From JBBQER01 sp038320885 (GTDB taxonomy: Bacteria; Actinomycetota; Acidimicrobiia; IMCC26256; PALSA-610): DNA of 33,503 nucleotides. Below are positions 14,711 through 22,599 of this stretch, one piece after another. Below the pieces are notes generated by a model. It was given only the letters and a program-made list of their open reading frames with translations. It searched no databases and was not told the origin of the DNA. How positions within the stretch are numbered: the stretch's first letter is position 1; every line of letters begins with the position of its first letter. The stretch spans positions 1-33,503 of the forward strand of contig JBBQER010000038.1 in the NCBI GenBank assembly GCA_038320885.1, read 5' to 3'. The position numbers and the translations under genes were made by a program.

Positions 14711-15901
14711 TCAGGCGGGAACGATCACGTAGATGTTCCCGTTGTGGGACACGGCGCGGAGCTCGCCCTTCGGGCCCTGGGCGAACGTCGACAACTGCGG
14801 GACGTTGAGGCCGAGGTCGCGCCGCTGGGTGACCGTTCCGCTCGACTGCACCGCGCCGCGGATCTCGCCGGTGCAGAAGTCGCCGTACACGTAGGCGCCG
14901 CGCAGGGCGCCGATCACCGTGCCGCGGTAGACGTAGCCGCCGATGATCGAACAGTCGCCGCTGACGTGCGAGCGTTCGAAGAGCGGATCGTGCGCGCCGG
15001 CCGGTCGCGCGCCGCCCTGATACGGGTGGAGTCCCTCACGCAGATTCCATCCGAAGTTGATCCCCGCGTGACCGCTACGCGCGTAGTCGACCTCTTCGAA
15101 GTGTTCCTGACCGACGTCGCCGATCCAGATGTCGCCGTTCGCGCGATCGAGCGAGAACCGCCAAGGGTTGCGCAAGCCGTACATCCAGATCGCCTGCTTC
15201 ACGCCCGCCTGGCCGCGGAACGGGTTGTCGGCGGGAATGCGATACGGCGACCCGTTGAGCGGATGCGGGTCGATGCGCAGGATCTTGCCCAGGAACGTGT
15301 TGCGGTTCTGCGCATTGCCCTGCGGATCGCCGCCGCTGCCACCGTCACCGAGACCGATGTAGAGCATGTTGTCGGCCGCGAGCGTCACCTGGCCGCCGTT
15401 GTGGTTCGCGAACGGCTGGTTCTGGAAAAGGAGCTGGCGCGGCGACACCGCCCGCGTACCGCTCATCGTGTACTCCACGACGTGCGTGTCGCCGGCCTGG
15501 TCGGTGTAGTTGACATACATCTTCTTCCCGTCGTGCGCGAACGACAGGCCGAGCAGACCTTGCTCCGAACCGTTCGATACCGCGATCGTCAACGCGGTGC
15601 CCGTGACGTGGCCGTGATCCACGATTCGCACGTGACCGTCCTGCTCGGCGACGTACATACGCGGATCGCCGGCACGCCAGGCGATCGCGACCGGGCCGAT
15701 GAGACCTGATGCTTCGAGCTTGAGCCGCAGACGCGCCGCCGCCAGGTTCGCATGCGGCGCGGCGACGACACCGCGGGCGCGAGCCGCGCGGGTGTTCGCG
15801 GTTCCGGCTCCGGCCGCGGATGTCACACCGGCGAAGACCATGATGAGCGCGACGAAAGGAAGCAGAAGTCGGCGGCGCATAGAAACGAAGATACTCCGCA
15901 T
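14711..15901 (-). CDS. Secreted glucose/sorbosone dehydrogenase-type beta-propeller protein
   Basis: A 396-residue exported protein. The signal peptide is RRRLLLPFVALIMVFAG-VTSAAGA, and the mature part follows the soluble PQQ-glucose dehydrogenase family (GSDH, PF07995). Recognisable blocks are GPVAIAWRAGDPRMYVAEQDG, SEQGLLGLSFA, FANHNGGQVTLAADNMLYIGLGDGG (catalytic His region), FLGKILRIDPHP, YGLRNPWRFSLDR, GDIWIGDVGQEHFEEVDY and IIGGYVYRG. Such enzymes oxidise aldose sugars with PQQ and calcium outside the cell; many homologues have unproved substrates. ATG 15880 would give a tighter signal peptide (389 residues) and is an equal alternative. It diverges from the large membrane protein. Confidence 0.87.
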   Translation of the reverse strand: MRSIFVSMRRRLLLPFVALIMVFAGVTSAAGAGTANTRAARARGVVAAPHANLAAARLRLKLEASGLIGPVAIAWRAGDPRMYVAEQDGHVRIVDHGHVTGTALTIAVSNGSEQGLLGLSFAHDGKKMYVNYTDQAGDTHVVEYTMSGTRAVSPRQLLFQNQPFANHNGGQVTLAADNMLYIGLGDGGSGGDPQGNAQNRNTFLGKILRIDPHPLNGSPYRIPADNPFRGQAGVKQAIWMYGLRNPWRFSLDRANGDIWIGDVGQEHFEEVDYARSGHAGINFGWNLREGLHPYQGGARPAGAHDPLFERSHVSGDCSIIGGYVYRGTVIGALRGAYVYGDFCTGEIRGAVQSSGTVTQRRDLGLNVPQLSTFAQGPKGELRAVSHNGNIYVIVPA

Positions 15902-15952
15902 GGCAGGGGTATCGTCCCGCGGGCCGCGAAAAGTGAATTGCAGGGAGCGCGA

Positions 15953-18037
15953 GTGGGTCAGCTGAACGAGCCGCTCTGGGTGCGCGTCGTCGTGCTCACC
16001 TGCGGGCTCGCACTCTCCGCATTCGGCGCGGTCGGCCTCGTGCTCGCCGACATCGGGCAGTTCGAGCCGGTCATCTGGATCGGGGCCGGCTCGGTGGCGT
16101 TCGTGGGCCTGGGTCTCTTGGCGCGGCCCTTGGCTCGTGCGCCGGGCCCGGCGACCGAGGCATCCAAGGTCGGTGCCGGCGGCGCCGCGGTGATCGCCTT
16201 CGCCGCAATGATCTGGAACGGACTCAACGCGGCGAAGCACGCACAGATCAATCGCGATGGTGTGACCTCTCTCAACGCCGGCAAGTGGATCGCGGAGCAA
16301 GGCACACTCACCGTCCGCCCGTTCGTCGCACCGTTCACGAGAACCGCACCGTTCTTCGCGTCGTCGACGGGCATGAAGCCGCGCGGCTCGCACCTCGAAT
16401 TCGTCGGGCCCCACATGCTCTCGGCGATTCTCGCCGAAGCGCAGAATATCGGCGGCGACCGGTGGATGTTCCTCACCGTCCCGGTCATCGGCGGTTTCTC
16501 GCTCCTGGTCTTCTACCTCCTCGCGGCGCGAATGCTCCGGCACCCGTTCGCCGCGCTCGCCGCAACCGCGACCTTCGCGTTCGTCATGCCGCAGATCTCG
16601 TTCTCGCGAGACAGCGCTCCGGAGATCCCGACCCAGATCCTGTTGTTCACCGCGCTCTGGCTGTTGTGCGACCAGCGGACGCTGCGGAGTGCGGGCACCG
16701 GATTCTGCGCCGGCCTCCTCCTCGGTCTCATCCAGGCACTACGCGGCGACGGTCTCGTCTACCTGCTCGGGCTCCCCGTGCTCTTCGCGGTGCAGTGGAT
16801 GCGCGCCAAGCATGTCGACCGCCTCCGCCTCACCCGCGGCATGATCGGGTGCGTCGAGGGTGTCGGCGTCGGGCTGCTCGTCGCTGCGTTCGATCTCTGG
16901 CACACGGACCGGCACTACCTGTCGACGCTCCAGGGGAACCTCGGCCGCGTCGCGACACTCGCATCGATCGTCACGATCGTTGCGGTCGCAGCCGTGCGGA
17001 TCCGCCGCCGCCGGCCCGATCTCGTCGACGTCCTTCGGAGCCGGCGAGAGACTGCCGCGAAGGTCGCGTTCGGCCTCGTGCTGGCGTTCGGGCTCGGCAC
17101 CTGGTTCGTGCGACCGCTCGTCGAGACGACACACGGCGACCGCAACGCCATCGTCGGGCTCGTGCAACGCCTCAACAAGGTCTCGATCGACCCGACTCGT
17201 CGCTACTCCGAGTTCTCGGTGCGCTGGGTCAGCTCGTACGTCGGACCGATCACGCTCATCCTCGGCATCATCGGCGCGGCCGCGCTCGCCTACCTCTTCG
17301 TACGCGGACCGCTGCGCGCCCAACCGGCGACGATCGCACTGATTCTCGCCCCCCCCGCGCTGCTCTCTCTCTGGTGGCCGAGCACCACGCCCGATCAGGT
17401 GTGGGCCGCACGCCGGCTGCTCCCGGCGTTGCTCCCGGGTCTGATCCTCGTCGCGTTCGCGCTGCTCTGTGCCGTCGCGCGCGACCGCACCCGACCCTTC
17501 CTCTCCGAACGCCGCTTCGGCGTCGTCCTGCTCGCCGTCGCGGCCGCCGCGGTCCCTCTCTACACGGTCCGCAACGTCGCGCAGATGACCGAGCAGCGCG
17601 GCTTGTTCTCGGTTGCAACCGATGCCTGCAAGAAGGTCGGTCCCAAGGGCGCGGTCGTGATGCTGTCCGAGGTCCGGACACCGCGCTCCGACGCATCACT
17701 CAGCGCGCCGCAGACGCTGCGGTCCTTCTGCAATGTTCCCGTGGTCACCATGGTGGGCCGGCCCAACCCGGCCAAGCTGGTCCGGCTCGCCGCGCAATGG
17801 CGACTCGGCGGACGGCGGTTGTTCCTGGTCTCGGAGTTCCCGCAGGCGATCTCGAGGGTCTTCCCGAGGGCGCAGATCCGACCGACGCTCGTGGGTGAGG
17901 AGCTACACATGCTCGAATGGACGCTCGAGCGCGCGCCCGACCACTACACCTCCGAGCCGCGACCGATCGGCGTGGCGACGCAGCTCATGATTGCGGCGGT
18001 TCCGGGAACACCTCGCGGCCGCGCCCCTGCTGGATGA
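15953..18037 (+). CDS. Large polytopic membrane protein, GT-C glycosyltransferase-like
   Basis: This 694-residue protein has about a dozen hydrophobic segments, starting with VVVLTCGLALSAFGAVGLVLA. A long outside loop after TM3 carries GTLTVRPFVAPFT and SHLEFVGPHMLSAILAEA, and the SRDSAPEIPTQILLF segment follows later, as in GT39-like/ArnT-type lipid-linked sugar transferases. A C-terminal globular part of about 150 residues follows the last TM. No strict DE/DD GT-C motif can be pinned down, so the enzymatic role is a guess; O-antigen or arabinan-type transfer is possible. GTG 15953 is supported by AGGGAG 6 bases upstream. Its last 53 bases overlap the 3' end of the opposite gene. Confidence 0.75.
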   Translation: MGQLNEPLWVRVVVLTCGLALSAFGAVGLVLADIGQFEPVIWIGAGSVAFVGLGLLARPLARAPGPATEASKVGAGGAAVIAFAAMIWNGLNAAKHAQINRDGVTSLNAGKWIAEQGTLTVRPFVAPFTRTAPFFASSTGMKPRGSHLEFVGPHMLSAILAEAQNIGGDRWMFLTVPVIGGFSLLVFYLLAARMLRHPFAALAATATFAFVMPQISFSRDSAPEIPTQILLFTALWLLCDQRTLRSAGTGFCAGLLLGLIQALRGDGLVYLLGLPVLFAVQWMRAKHVDRLRLTRGMIGCVEGVGVGLLVAAFDLWHTDRHYLSTLQGNLGRVATLASIVTIVAVAAVRIRRRRPDLVDVLRSRRETAAKVAFGLVLAFGLGTWFVRPLVETTHGDRNAIVGLVQRLNKVSIDPTRRYSEFSVRWVSSYVGPITLILGIIGAAALAYLFVRGPLRAQPATIALILAPPALLSLWWPSTTPDQVWAARRLLPALLPGLILVAFALLCAVARDRTRPFLSERRFGVVLLAVAAAAVPLYTVRNVAQMTEQRGLFSVATDACKKVGPKGAVVMLSEVRTPRSDASLSAPQTLRSFCNVPVVTMVGRPNPAKLVRLAAQWRLGGRRLFLVSEFPQAISRVFPRAQIRPTLVGEELHMLEWTLERAPDHYTSEPRPIGVATQLMIAAVPGTPRGRAPAG

Positions 18038-19241
18038 GCGGCACGTAGTCGGCGAGCGTCGCGAGGGTCGCCGGATCGGTGAGATCAACGGTTCGACGTT
18101 GCTCGGCCGACAGGTACGCCGCCATCGTCAGGCGCACCACCTCCAGTCCGTCGTCGAAGTCGAGGAGCCCGCTCCGGCCCGCGCGGAACGCCGCGAGGGC
18201 GTCGAGGTTCTCATCGGTGTAGCCGTAGAGATCGGGCTCATTGGGCTGGATCGCGAGCAGGCCCTGCGACGAGGCCGCCTTCTCGAGCGCGAGCTCGGCG
18301 TCGGCCACCGACGACGCGGCCGCGTCACCGATGAACACCTCGAGCGGCGAGCGCAAGCTGTTCGCCTCGAGCGCGTAGCCCGGCCCGATGCCGTCGACGA
18401 GCAGCCGCAGCCCTTGCTTGTCGTACATCCAGGACACCGTGAACTGGGCGAGCGTGTGTTGCCCGTTGTCAGGATCGCGATAGGTCACGAGCCCGGTCGC
18501 GAAGTCTTCGGCGGGTGTGCGCATGTAGTCGACGCCGTGGCGATCGAGCAGCTCCCGGCGCCAGCGCGGTTGCCCCCACTTGAGCAGGCTCACGTGCGCC
18601 GAGACGCTTTGCGGTTCGAGGTGCGCGAGCGAACGTCCGGCCGGAGTGAGGAGGTACCGCCCGACCGCGATGCTGTGGCAACCCATGTCGGAGAGCACGC
18701 CGCCGCCCTGGAGCGTCGGATCCCAGAACCAACCACTGTGGGGACCGCCGTGCTCCTCCGCGGCGCGCACGAGCGTGAGCGGGCCCATCGCCGCCTCCGA
18801 CTCCGCGAGCTGCGCGCGCGCCTGTTGGAGCATCTTCATGTGGATCTGGTTCTCGAAGTACGCGGTCGGCGCCCCGATCTCGTTCGCGAGTGCCATGACC
18901 CGGCGCGCCTCCGGGAGATTCCGGGCCAACGGTTTCTCGCAGATCAGGCCGCGCAGTTGCGCGCCCCCGCCGACGGCCGCCGCGATCTCCTCCATGACCG
19001 CGATCCGGGCCGAGTTCGCGTTGAACACCGCGACCACGTCGACGTTCGCGGCCATTTCCCGCACGCTGTCGAACACGCGCACCTCGCCGAGCCCGCGGGC
19101 TCGAGCCGACGCGGCAAGGTCATGCGGCGGTGTGCGGGAGGTGATCCCCGCCACCTCGACGCCGCGCACGCTCTCGAGGGCGCGGAGATGGAACTGCGCA
19201 ACGAACCCGGAGCCCACGATCCCGTAGCGCAGCGTCTCCAT
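17985..19241 (-). CDS. Gfo/Idh/MocA family oxidoreductase
   Basis: This 418-residue NAD(P)-dependent enzyme has the Rossmann loop GIVGSGFVAQFH at the N-terminus, the conserved EKP of LICEKPLARN (catalytic Lys) and a C-terminal beta-sheet domain with the GGGVLSDMGCHSIAVGRYLL segment. Family members oxidise or reduce sugars, sugar acids and inositols. It follows the second oxidoreductase by 13 bases behind a clear GGAGGA site, and is the third gene of an operon with a TIM-barrel isomerase, which suggests keto-sugar or cyclitol breakdown. Its 3' end overlaps the convergent membrane protein gene by 53 bases. Confidence 0.92.
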   Translation of the reverse strand: METLRYGIVGSGFVAQFHLRALESVRGVEVAGITSRTPPHDLAASARARGLGEVRVFDSVREMAANVDVVAVFNANSARIAVMEEIAAAVGGGAQLRGLICEKPLARNLPEARRVMALANEIGAPTAYFENQIHMKMLQQARAQLAESEAAMGPLTLVRAAEEHGGPHSGWFWDPTLQGGGVLSDMGCHSIAVGRYLLTPAGRSLAHLEPQSVSAHVSLLKWGQPRWRRELLDRHGVDYMRTPAEDFATGLVTYRDPDNGQHTLAQFTVSWMYDKQGLRLLVDGIGPGYALEANSLRSPLEVFIGDAAASSVADAELALEKAASSQGLLAIQPNEPDLYGYTDENLDALAAFRAGRSGLLDFDDGLEVVRLTMAAYLSAEQRRTVDLTDPATLATLADYVPLIQQGRGREVFPEPPQS

Positions 19242-19254
19242 CGCGGTCCTCCGG

Positions 19255-20373
19255 CTAATTGTCGAACGTGTTCGGCGCCAAGCCGACCGGCAACGGGTCC
19301 GCGCGCTCGCACGTCGTGCGGAGATCGACACGACGACCCGCGCGGGCGCCCTCGAGCGCGCCCGTCATCAGCTCCAGCACATGGAGCGCCAGCGCGCTCG
19401 ACGTGCGGTGGGCGCGTCCGCTGCGTTGCGCCCACATCATGTCGGCGAGGCCGATGCCACGCTGTTGCGGCAGGTGCGCCGGCAGCAGCTCGATCTCGGT
19501 CCACTTCTCGTCACCGTTGCGCCTCATCATCAACGGCCCGCCGAACGTGTTCGGGTCGGGCACCGACAGCGTCGCCTCGGTTCCGTACACCTCGATGTTG
19601 CGGTAGCGCGTCGCCTGCACGTCGAAGCTCGTTACCAGCGTCGCGATCGGGCCCGACTCGAACTCCACGAGCGCGCCCACGTGCGTCGGAACTTCCGCGT
19701 CGATCAGCCCGCCGCGCAACGGTTCCGAGAGGATCGGCCGTTGCGTCCGCGACACCCGCGCCGATCCGGTGATCGAGCGCGCCGGCCCGAGGAGCTGCAC
19801 GAGAGCGGTGAAATAGTACGGGCCCATGTCGAGCAGCGGACCGGCACCGTGTTGATAGAAGAGCGCGGGGTTCGGGTGCCACCGCTCCGGGCCCGAACCG
19901 AGCATGAACGCGTTTGCCGCGAGCGGCTCGCCGATGTCACCCCGATCGATGACCGCGCGCGGCGTTTGCAAACCGGCGCCGAGGAAGGTGTCGGGTGCGC
20001 ATCCGAGGCGCACGCCGGCCGCGGTCGCGAGATCCACGAGCGCGGTCCCCTCCGCGAGCTCCACGCCGAGCGGCTTCTCGCTGAACGCGGCCTTGCCCGC
20101 CTCGAGCACCTCGCTGCTCACCGCCGCATGGGCGAGCGGCGGGGTCAGGTTCACGACCGCGTCGATGGTGGGATCCTGCAATACCCCGCCGAGCGTGCTC
20201 GCCTGGGCGCCGAATTCGGTCGCGAGCTCTTCCGCCCGACCCGGTGCGTCGTCGACGCACGCGGCGAGCTCGATGAAGCCGAGCTTGCGCATCGTGTGTG
20301 CATAGGCGCGACTGATCACGCCGCATCCGACGATCGCGACCCTGACCGCGGGCGGACTCGCCGGCTCGGTCAC
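19255..20373 (-). CDS. Gfo/Idh/MocA family oxidoreductase (second copy)
   Basis: A 372-residue paralogue of the next gene. It has the Rossmann motif VAIVGCGVISRAYAH, the substrate Lys in AFSEKPLGVEL, then HQHGAGPLLDMGPYYFTAL-like residues (YQHGAGPLLDMGPYY) and a dimerisation sheet with ATLVTSFDV and YRNIEVYGTEATLSVPDP. Two different dehydrogenases beside a sugar isomerase are typical of pathways in which one enzyme makes a 3-keto sugar and another reduces or oxidises a later product. GTG 20373 overlaps the stop of the isomerase (GTGA), showing translational coupling and fixing the start. The substrate is not predictable. Confidence 0.92.
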   Translation of the reverse strand: MTEPASPPAVRVAIVGCGVISRAYAHTMRKLGFIELAACVDDAPGRAEELATEFGAQASTLGGVLQDPTIDAVVNLTPPLAHAAVSSEVLEAGKAAFSEKPLGVELAEGTALVDLATAAGVRLGCAPDTFLGAGLQTPRAVIDRGDIGEPLAANAFMLGSGPERWHPNPALFYQHGAGPLLDMGPYYFTALVQLLGPARSITGSARVSRTQRPILSEPLRGGLIDAEVPTHVGALVEFESGPIATLVTSFDVQATRYRNIEVYGTEATLSVPDPNTFGGPLMMRRNGDEKWTEIELLPAHLPQQRGIGLADMMWAQRSGRAHRTSSALALHVLELMTGALEGARAGRRVDLRTTCERADPLPVGLAPNTFDN

Positions 20374-21146
20374 GAGCGACCGCGCGAGAGGCCGTTGCCC
20401 ACGAGATAGTCGTAGCTGCGTTCGACGGCGTCGAACATGTCGGTCGCGCACCGATCGAGCTCGACGATGTGCCACTGCGCGCTCGGACTCGCTTCCAGCA
20501 CGCCGCGCACGTCGACGACGCCGTCGCCGACCGCAACCATCGGGTTCGGCGGCTCGTCGGCCGGGCCGTCCTTGACGTGCAGCAGGCCGACACGTGACCC
20601 GAGCTCGGTCACGAGCTCTTTCGGATCCGAGCCGCCCACCTGCGCCCAGTAGATGTCGACCTCTGCGAAGACCGTCGGTGCGAGGTGTTCGAACATGTGC
20701 AACAACGCGGGGCGCCCGTCGGGCATCTTGGTGAGCTCCCAGAAATGATTGTGATAGCCGAGCGTCAGGCCCCGCTCGCGTGCGACGGCGTCGAGCGCGT
20801 TCACGCTGTCTGCCGCGGCGCGCACCGCGTCGGGATCGGCGAACGAATCCGGTCCGAGCATGGGAATCACGACGGTCTTGCACCCGAGCGATGCGTGCGT
20901 GTCGAGCGCGGCCGCGAACTCGGGCTCGTCCTGGAATCCCACGTGCGCGCTCGATATCACCAGGCCCGCGTCGTCGAGCGTGCGGCGAAGCTGCTCGGGC
21001 GTCAGGTCGCCGAACCCCGCGAGCTCGACACCCACGTATCCCTTCTTCCCGAGTCGCGTCAGTACGGCGGGGAAGTCGGAGGCGGTCTGCTTGCGGAGCG
21101 TGTAGAGCTGCACCGAGATCGGCGTCGCTGCCTGTTCGTCATGCAT
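20370..21146 (-). CDS. Sugar phosphate isomerase/epimerase (xylose-isomerase-like TIM barrel)
   Basis: This 258-residue protein has the AP endonuclease-2-type barrel (PF01261): ISVQLYTLR strand 1, GYVGVELAGFG (first Glu ligand), LGYHNHFWE (His), FAEVDIYWAQVGG (Asp), RVGLLHVKDG (His) and HIVELDRC (last Glu). Members isomerise sugars or inosose-type compounds with a divalent metal. It is the first gene of a three-gene operon with two Gfo/Idh/MocA enzymes. The ATG at 21146 has AAAGGGA just upstream. It lies divergently from the B12-riboswitch operon, but no riboswitch faces this way. Confidence 0.9.
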   Translation of the reverse strand: MHDEQAATPISVQLYTLRKQTASDFPAVLTRLGKKGYVGVELAGFGDLTPEQLRRTLDDAGLVISSAHVGFQDEPEFAAALDTHASLGCKTVVIPMLGPDSFADPDAVRAAADSVNALDAVARERGLTLGYHNHFWELTKMPDGRPALLHMFEHLAPTVFAEVDIYWAQVGGSDPKELVTELGSRVGLLHVKDGPADEPPNPMVAVGDGVVDVRGVLEASPSAQWHIVELDRCATDMFDAVERSYDYLVGNGLSRGRS

Positions 21147-21185
21147 GGGTCCCTTTCATATCGCGCCGGGCGAAATCGCGAAGAC

Positions 21186-21214
21186 CTGACACCTCGGCCG
21201 CGCGTCGCTATGCT
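21186..21214 (+). promoter_or_regulatory. Housekeeping-type promoter for the B12 operon
   Basis: CTGACA (21186-21191) and TATGCT (21209-21214) are separated by exactly 17 bases, close to the vegetative sigma consensus. Transcription would begin near 21221, right at the 5' edge of the riboswitch. This is one of the clearest promoters in the window. Confidence 0.7.
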
Positions 21215-21220
21215 CGCTCC

Positions 21221-21335
21221 CCTGTCCCCAAGCGGGGGAAGCCGGTCGAATGCCGGCGCTGACCCGCAACCGTAGGTTCGCCCGTGGAGGTCATCACGGG
21301 CGAACGAGCCGGAGCACCCGCCGGGACGGGCTCCA
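21221..21335 (+). promoter_or_regulatory. Cobalamin (adenosylcobalamin-class) riboswitch
   Basis: The aptamer landmarks occur in order. GGGAA (21236-21240) is followed by the short stem GCCGG/CCGGC around TCGAATG (21241-21257). The core GCTGACCCGCAAC lies at 21258-21270. A perfect 11-bp hairpin GTTCGCCCGTG/CACGGGCGAAC follows (21276-21286 with 21295-21305). Last comes the closing box GAGCCGGAGCACCCGCC (21306-21322), a variant of the usual GAG-x-C-x-GGA-x-ACCTGCC. This order is that of the Rfam cobalamin family. Binding of B12 normally represses the downstream genes, and here it lies about 150 bases before the first gene of a transport operon. Confidence 0.9.
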
Positions 21336-21407
21336 GACAAACCGTCGAGGCATGCGGGACGGAGCCCGGGCGTTCTGCCCGATGCCGTTTTCCACGGTTC
21401 CCGTGGA
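21328..21407 (+). promoter_or_regulatory. Probable expression platform of the riboswitch
   Basis: Several hairpins follow the aptamer. GGGCTCC (21328-21334) can pair with GGAGCCC (21361-21367). CGGGC/GCCCG forms a small stem just after it. TCCACGG/CCGTGGA (21391-21397 with 21401-21407) makes a tight 7-bp hairpin with a 3-base loop. The last one lies about 45 bases before the ribosome site AAAGGA and does not cover it, so attenuation of transcription is more likely than direct masking of the ribosome site. This is inference from base pairing by eye. Confidence 0.45.
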
Positions 21408-21469
21408 GGGTGTTCGTCGGACGGGCCGCGTGGGTCACGCCGCGCAGCCGTTTCGAAAGGAACACACCC

Positions 21470-22579
21470 ATGAGATCCGACTTCCGAGCGCGTCGTGGAT
21501 TGCGCGCTTTCGTCGCCGCCGCCGTTATCAGCGTGACGCTCGGTGGCGCACTCGCCACCGAAGCCTCAGCCGCCCCGCCCACCAACCTGCAACGCGCCCA
21601 ACGCGGCGCGCAATGGCTCGCCAACGAGATCAAGAGCAACAACGGATTCGTGAAGAACTTCGGCCAGCCCGACGCGACGAGCACCGCGTACGCGGTCATC
21701 GGGATGCGCGCCGCCGGCGTCGACAAGCCGGCATCGGACCTCGCGATCACCTATATGCGCGGACACATCGGCACCGACCTCCAGCTCGGAGGCACCGACG
21801 CGCCGGGCGCGCTGGCCGAATACATCCTGGCCGCAGTCGCCGACAACCAGGATCCGCGTCACTTCGGCGGGATCGGCGCGCAGAACAACCTTGTCGCCCG
21901 GCTGGTCGCCACCGCCCGGAAGACGGGCAGCGACCCCGGACTCTTCGGTGCCCAGGATCCGACCTACGACGGCGCCTTTCGCCAGGGCCTCGCGCTCGCC
22001 GCGCTGAAGGCGGCGGCCGTTCCCGACACCAACCCGCGCCTCAAGCCGGCGATCTCGTGGTTGGTGAGACAACAGTGCGCGAATGGTCTGTGGCAGCCGT
22101 ACCGCTCCGACACCGCAGTCGCGTGTCCGGCGGCCGATCCGAACACCTTCACGGGCCCCGACACCAACAGCACCTCCCTAGCCGCTCAGGGCCTCGCCGC
22201 TTGGGATCGGAAACCGCGTCGGTTGACGGTGATCGAGACCTTGAAGAACGTGCAGTCGAGCGACGCGGGCTTCCCATTCGTGGCGGCCTCGGGCCAGTCG
22301 TCGGATCCGAACTCGACCGCGCTCACGATCCAGACCTTGATCGCCGAGAACAGCGCGCCGGGATCCGCGACTTGGAAGAAAGGCGTGCACACGCCGTTCA
22401 CCGCCCTTGCGAGTTACCAACTCGGGTGCGCGCAACCCGGGTACGGCGCGTTCTTCTTCCCGCCCGGCACAAGCCCCAACGTGTTCGCGACGGTGCAAGC
22501 CGTGCCCGCGATGGCAAGCAAGGCGCTGCCCGTCGCGGCCTCGACCGCGTCGACCATCGTCCCGCTGACCCCGTGCTGA
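21470..22579 (+). CDS. Secreted alpha/alpha-toroid protein, likely cobalamin-binding (transcobalamin alpha-domain-like)
   Basis: This 369-residue exported protein has a signal peptide (MRSDFRARRGLRAF, then a hydrophobic run ending EASA-APP, cut near residue 34). The mature part has repeated helix-pair motifs of the prenyltransferase/squalene-cyclase toroid type: DATSTAYAVIGMRAAG (about 68-83), DAPGALAEYILAAVA (110-124), TYDGAFRQGLALAALKAA (165-182), DTNSTSLAAQGLAAW (231-245) and DPNSTALTIQTLIAE (279-293). The D-x-x-x-TA-x-x-x-x-LA spacing also occurs in the alpha domain of intrinsic factor and transcobalamin. No catalytic DxDD cyclase motif or metal triad is visible, so it is more likely a binder than an enzyme. 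Cysteines at 203, 219, 320 and 369 could form disulfides. It is the first gene after the cobalamin riboswitch. The ATG has AAAGGA about 8 bases upstream. Confidence 0.8.
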   Translation: MRSDFRARRGLRAFVAAAVISVTLGGALATEASAAPPTNLQRAQRGAQWLANEIKSNNGFVKNFGQPDATSTAYAVIGMRAAGVDKPASDLAITYMRGHIGTDLQLGGTDAPGALAEYILAAVADNQDPRHFGGIGAQNNLVARLVATARKTGSDPGLFGAQDPTYDGAFRQGLALAALKAAAVPDTNPRLKPAISWLVRQQCANGLWQPYRSDTAVACPAADPNTFTGPDTNSTSLAAQGLAAWDRKPRRLTVIETLKNVQSSDAGFPFVAASGQSSDPNSTALTIQTLIAENSAPGSATWKKGVHTPFTALASYQLGCAQPGYGAFFFPPGTSPNVFATVQAVPAMASKALPVAASTASTIVPLTPC

Positions 22580-22599
22580 CCGGACGGTAGGGAGAAATC

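Noticed and set aside
21470..22579. The toroid protein as a terpene cyclase or prenyltransferase
   Set aside because: No catalytic DxDD motif or zinc ligand set is visible, and it is exported and encoded under a B12 riboswitch, so a binding role fits better.
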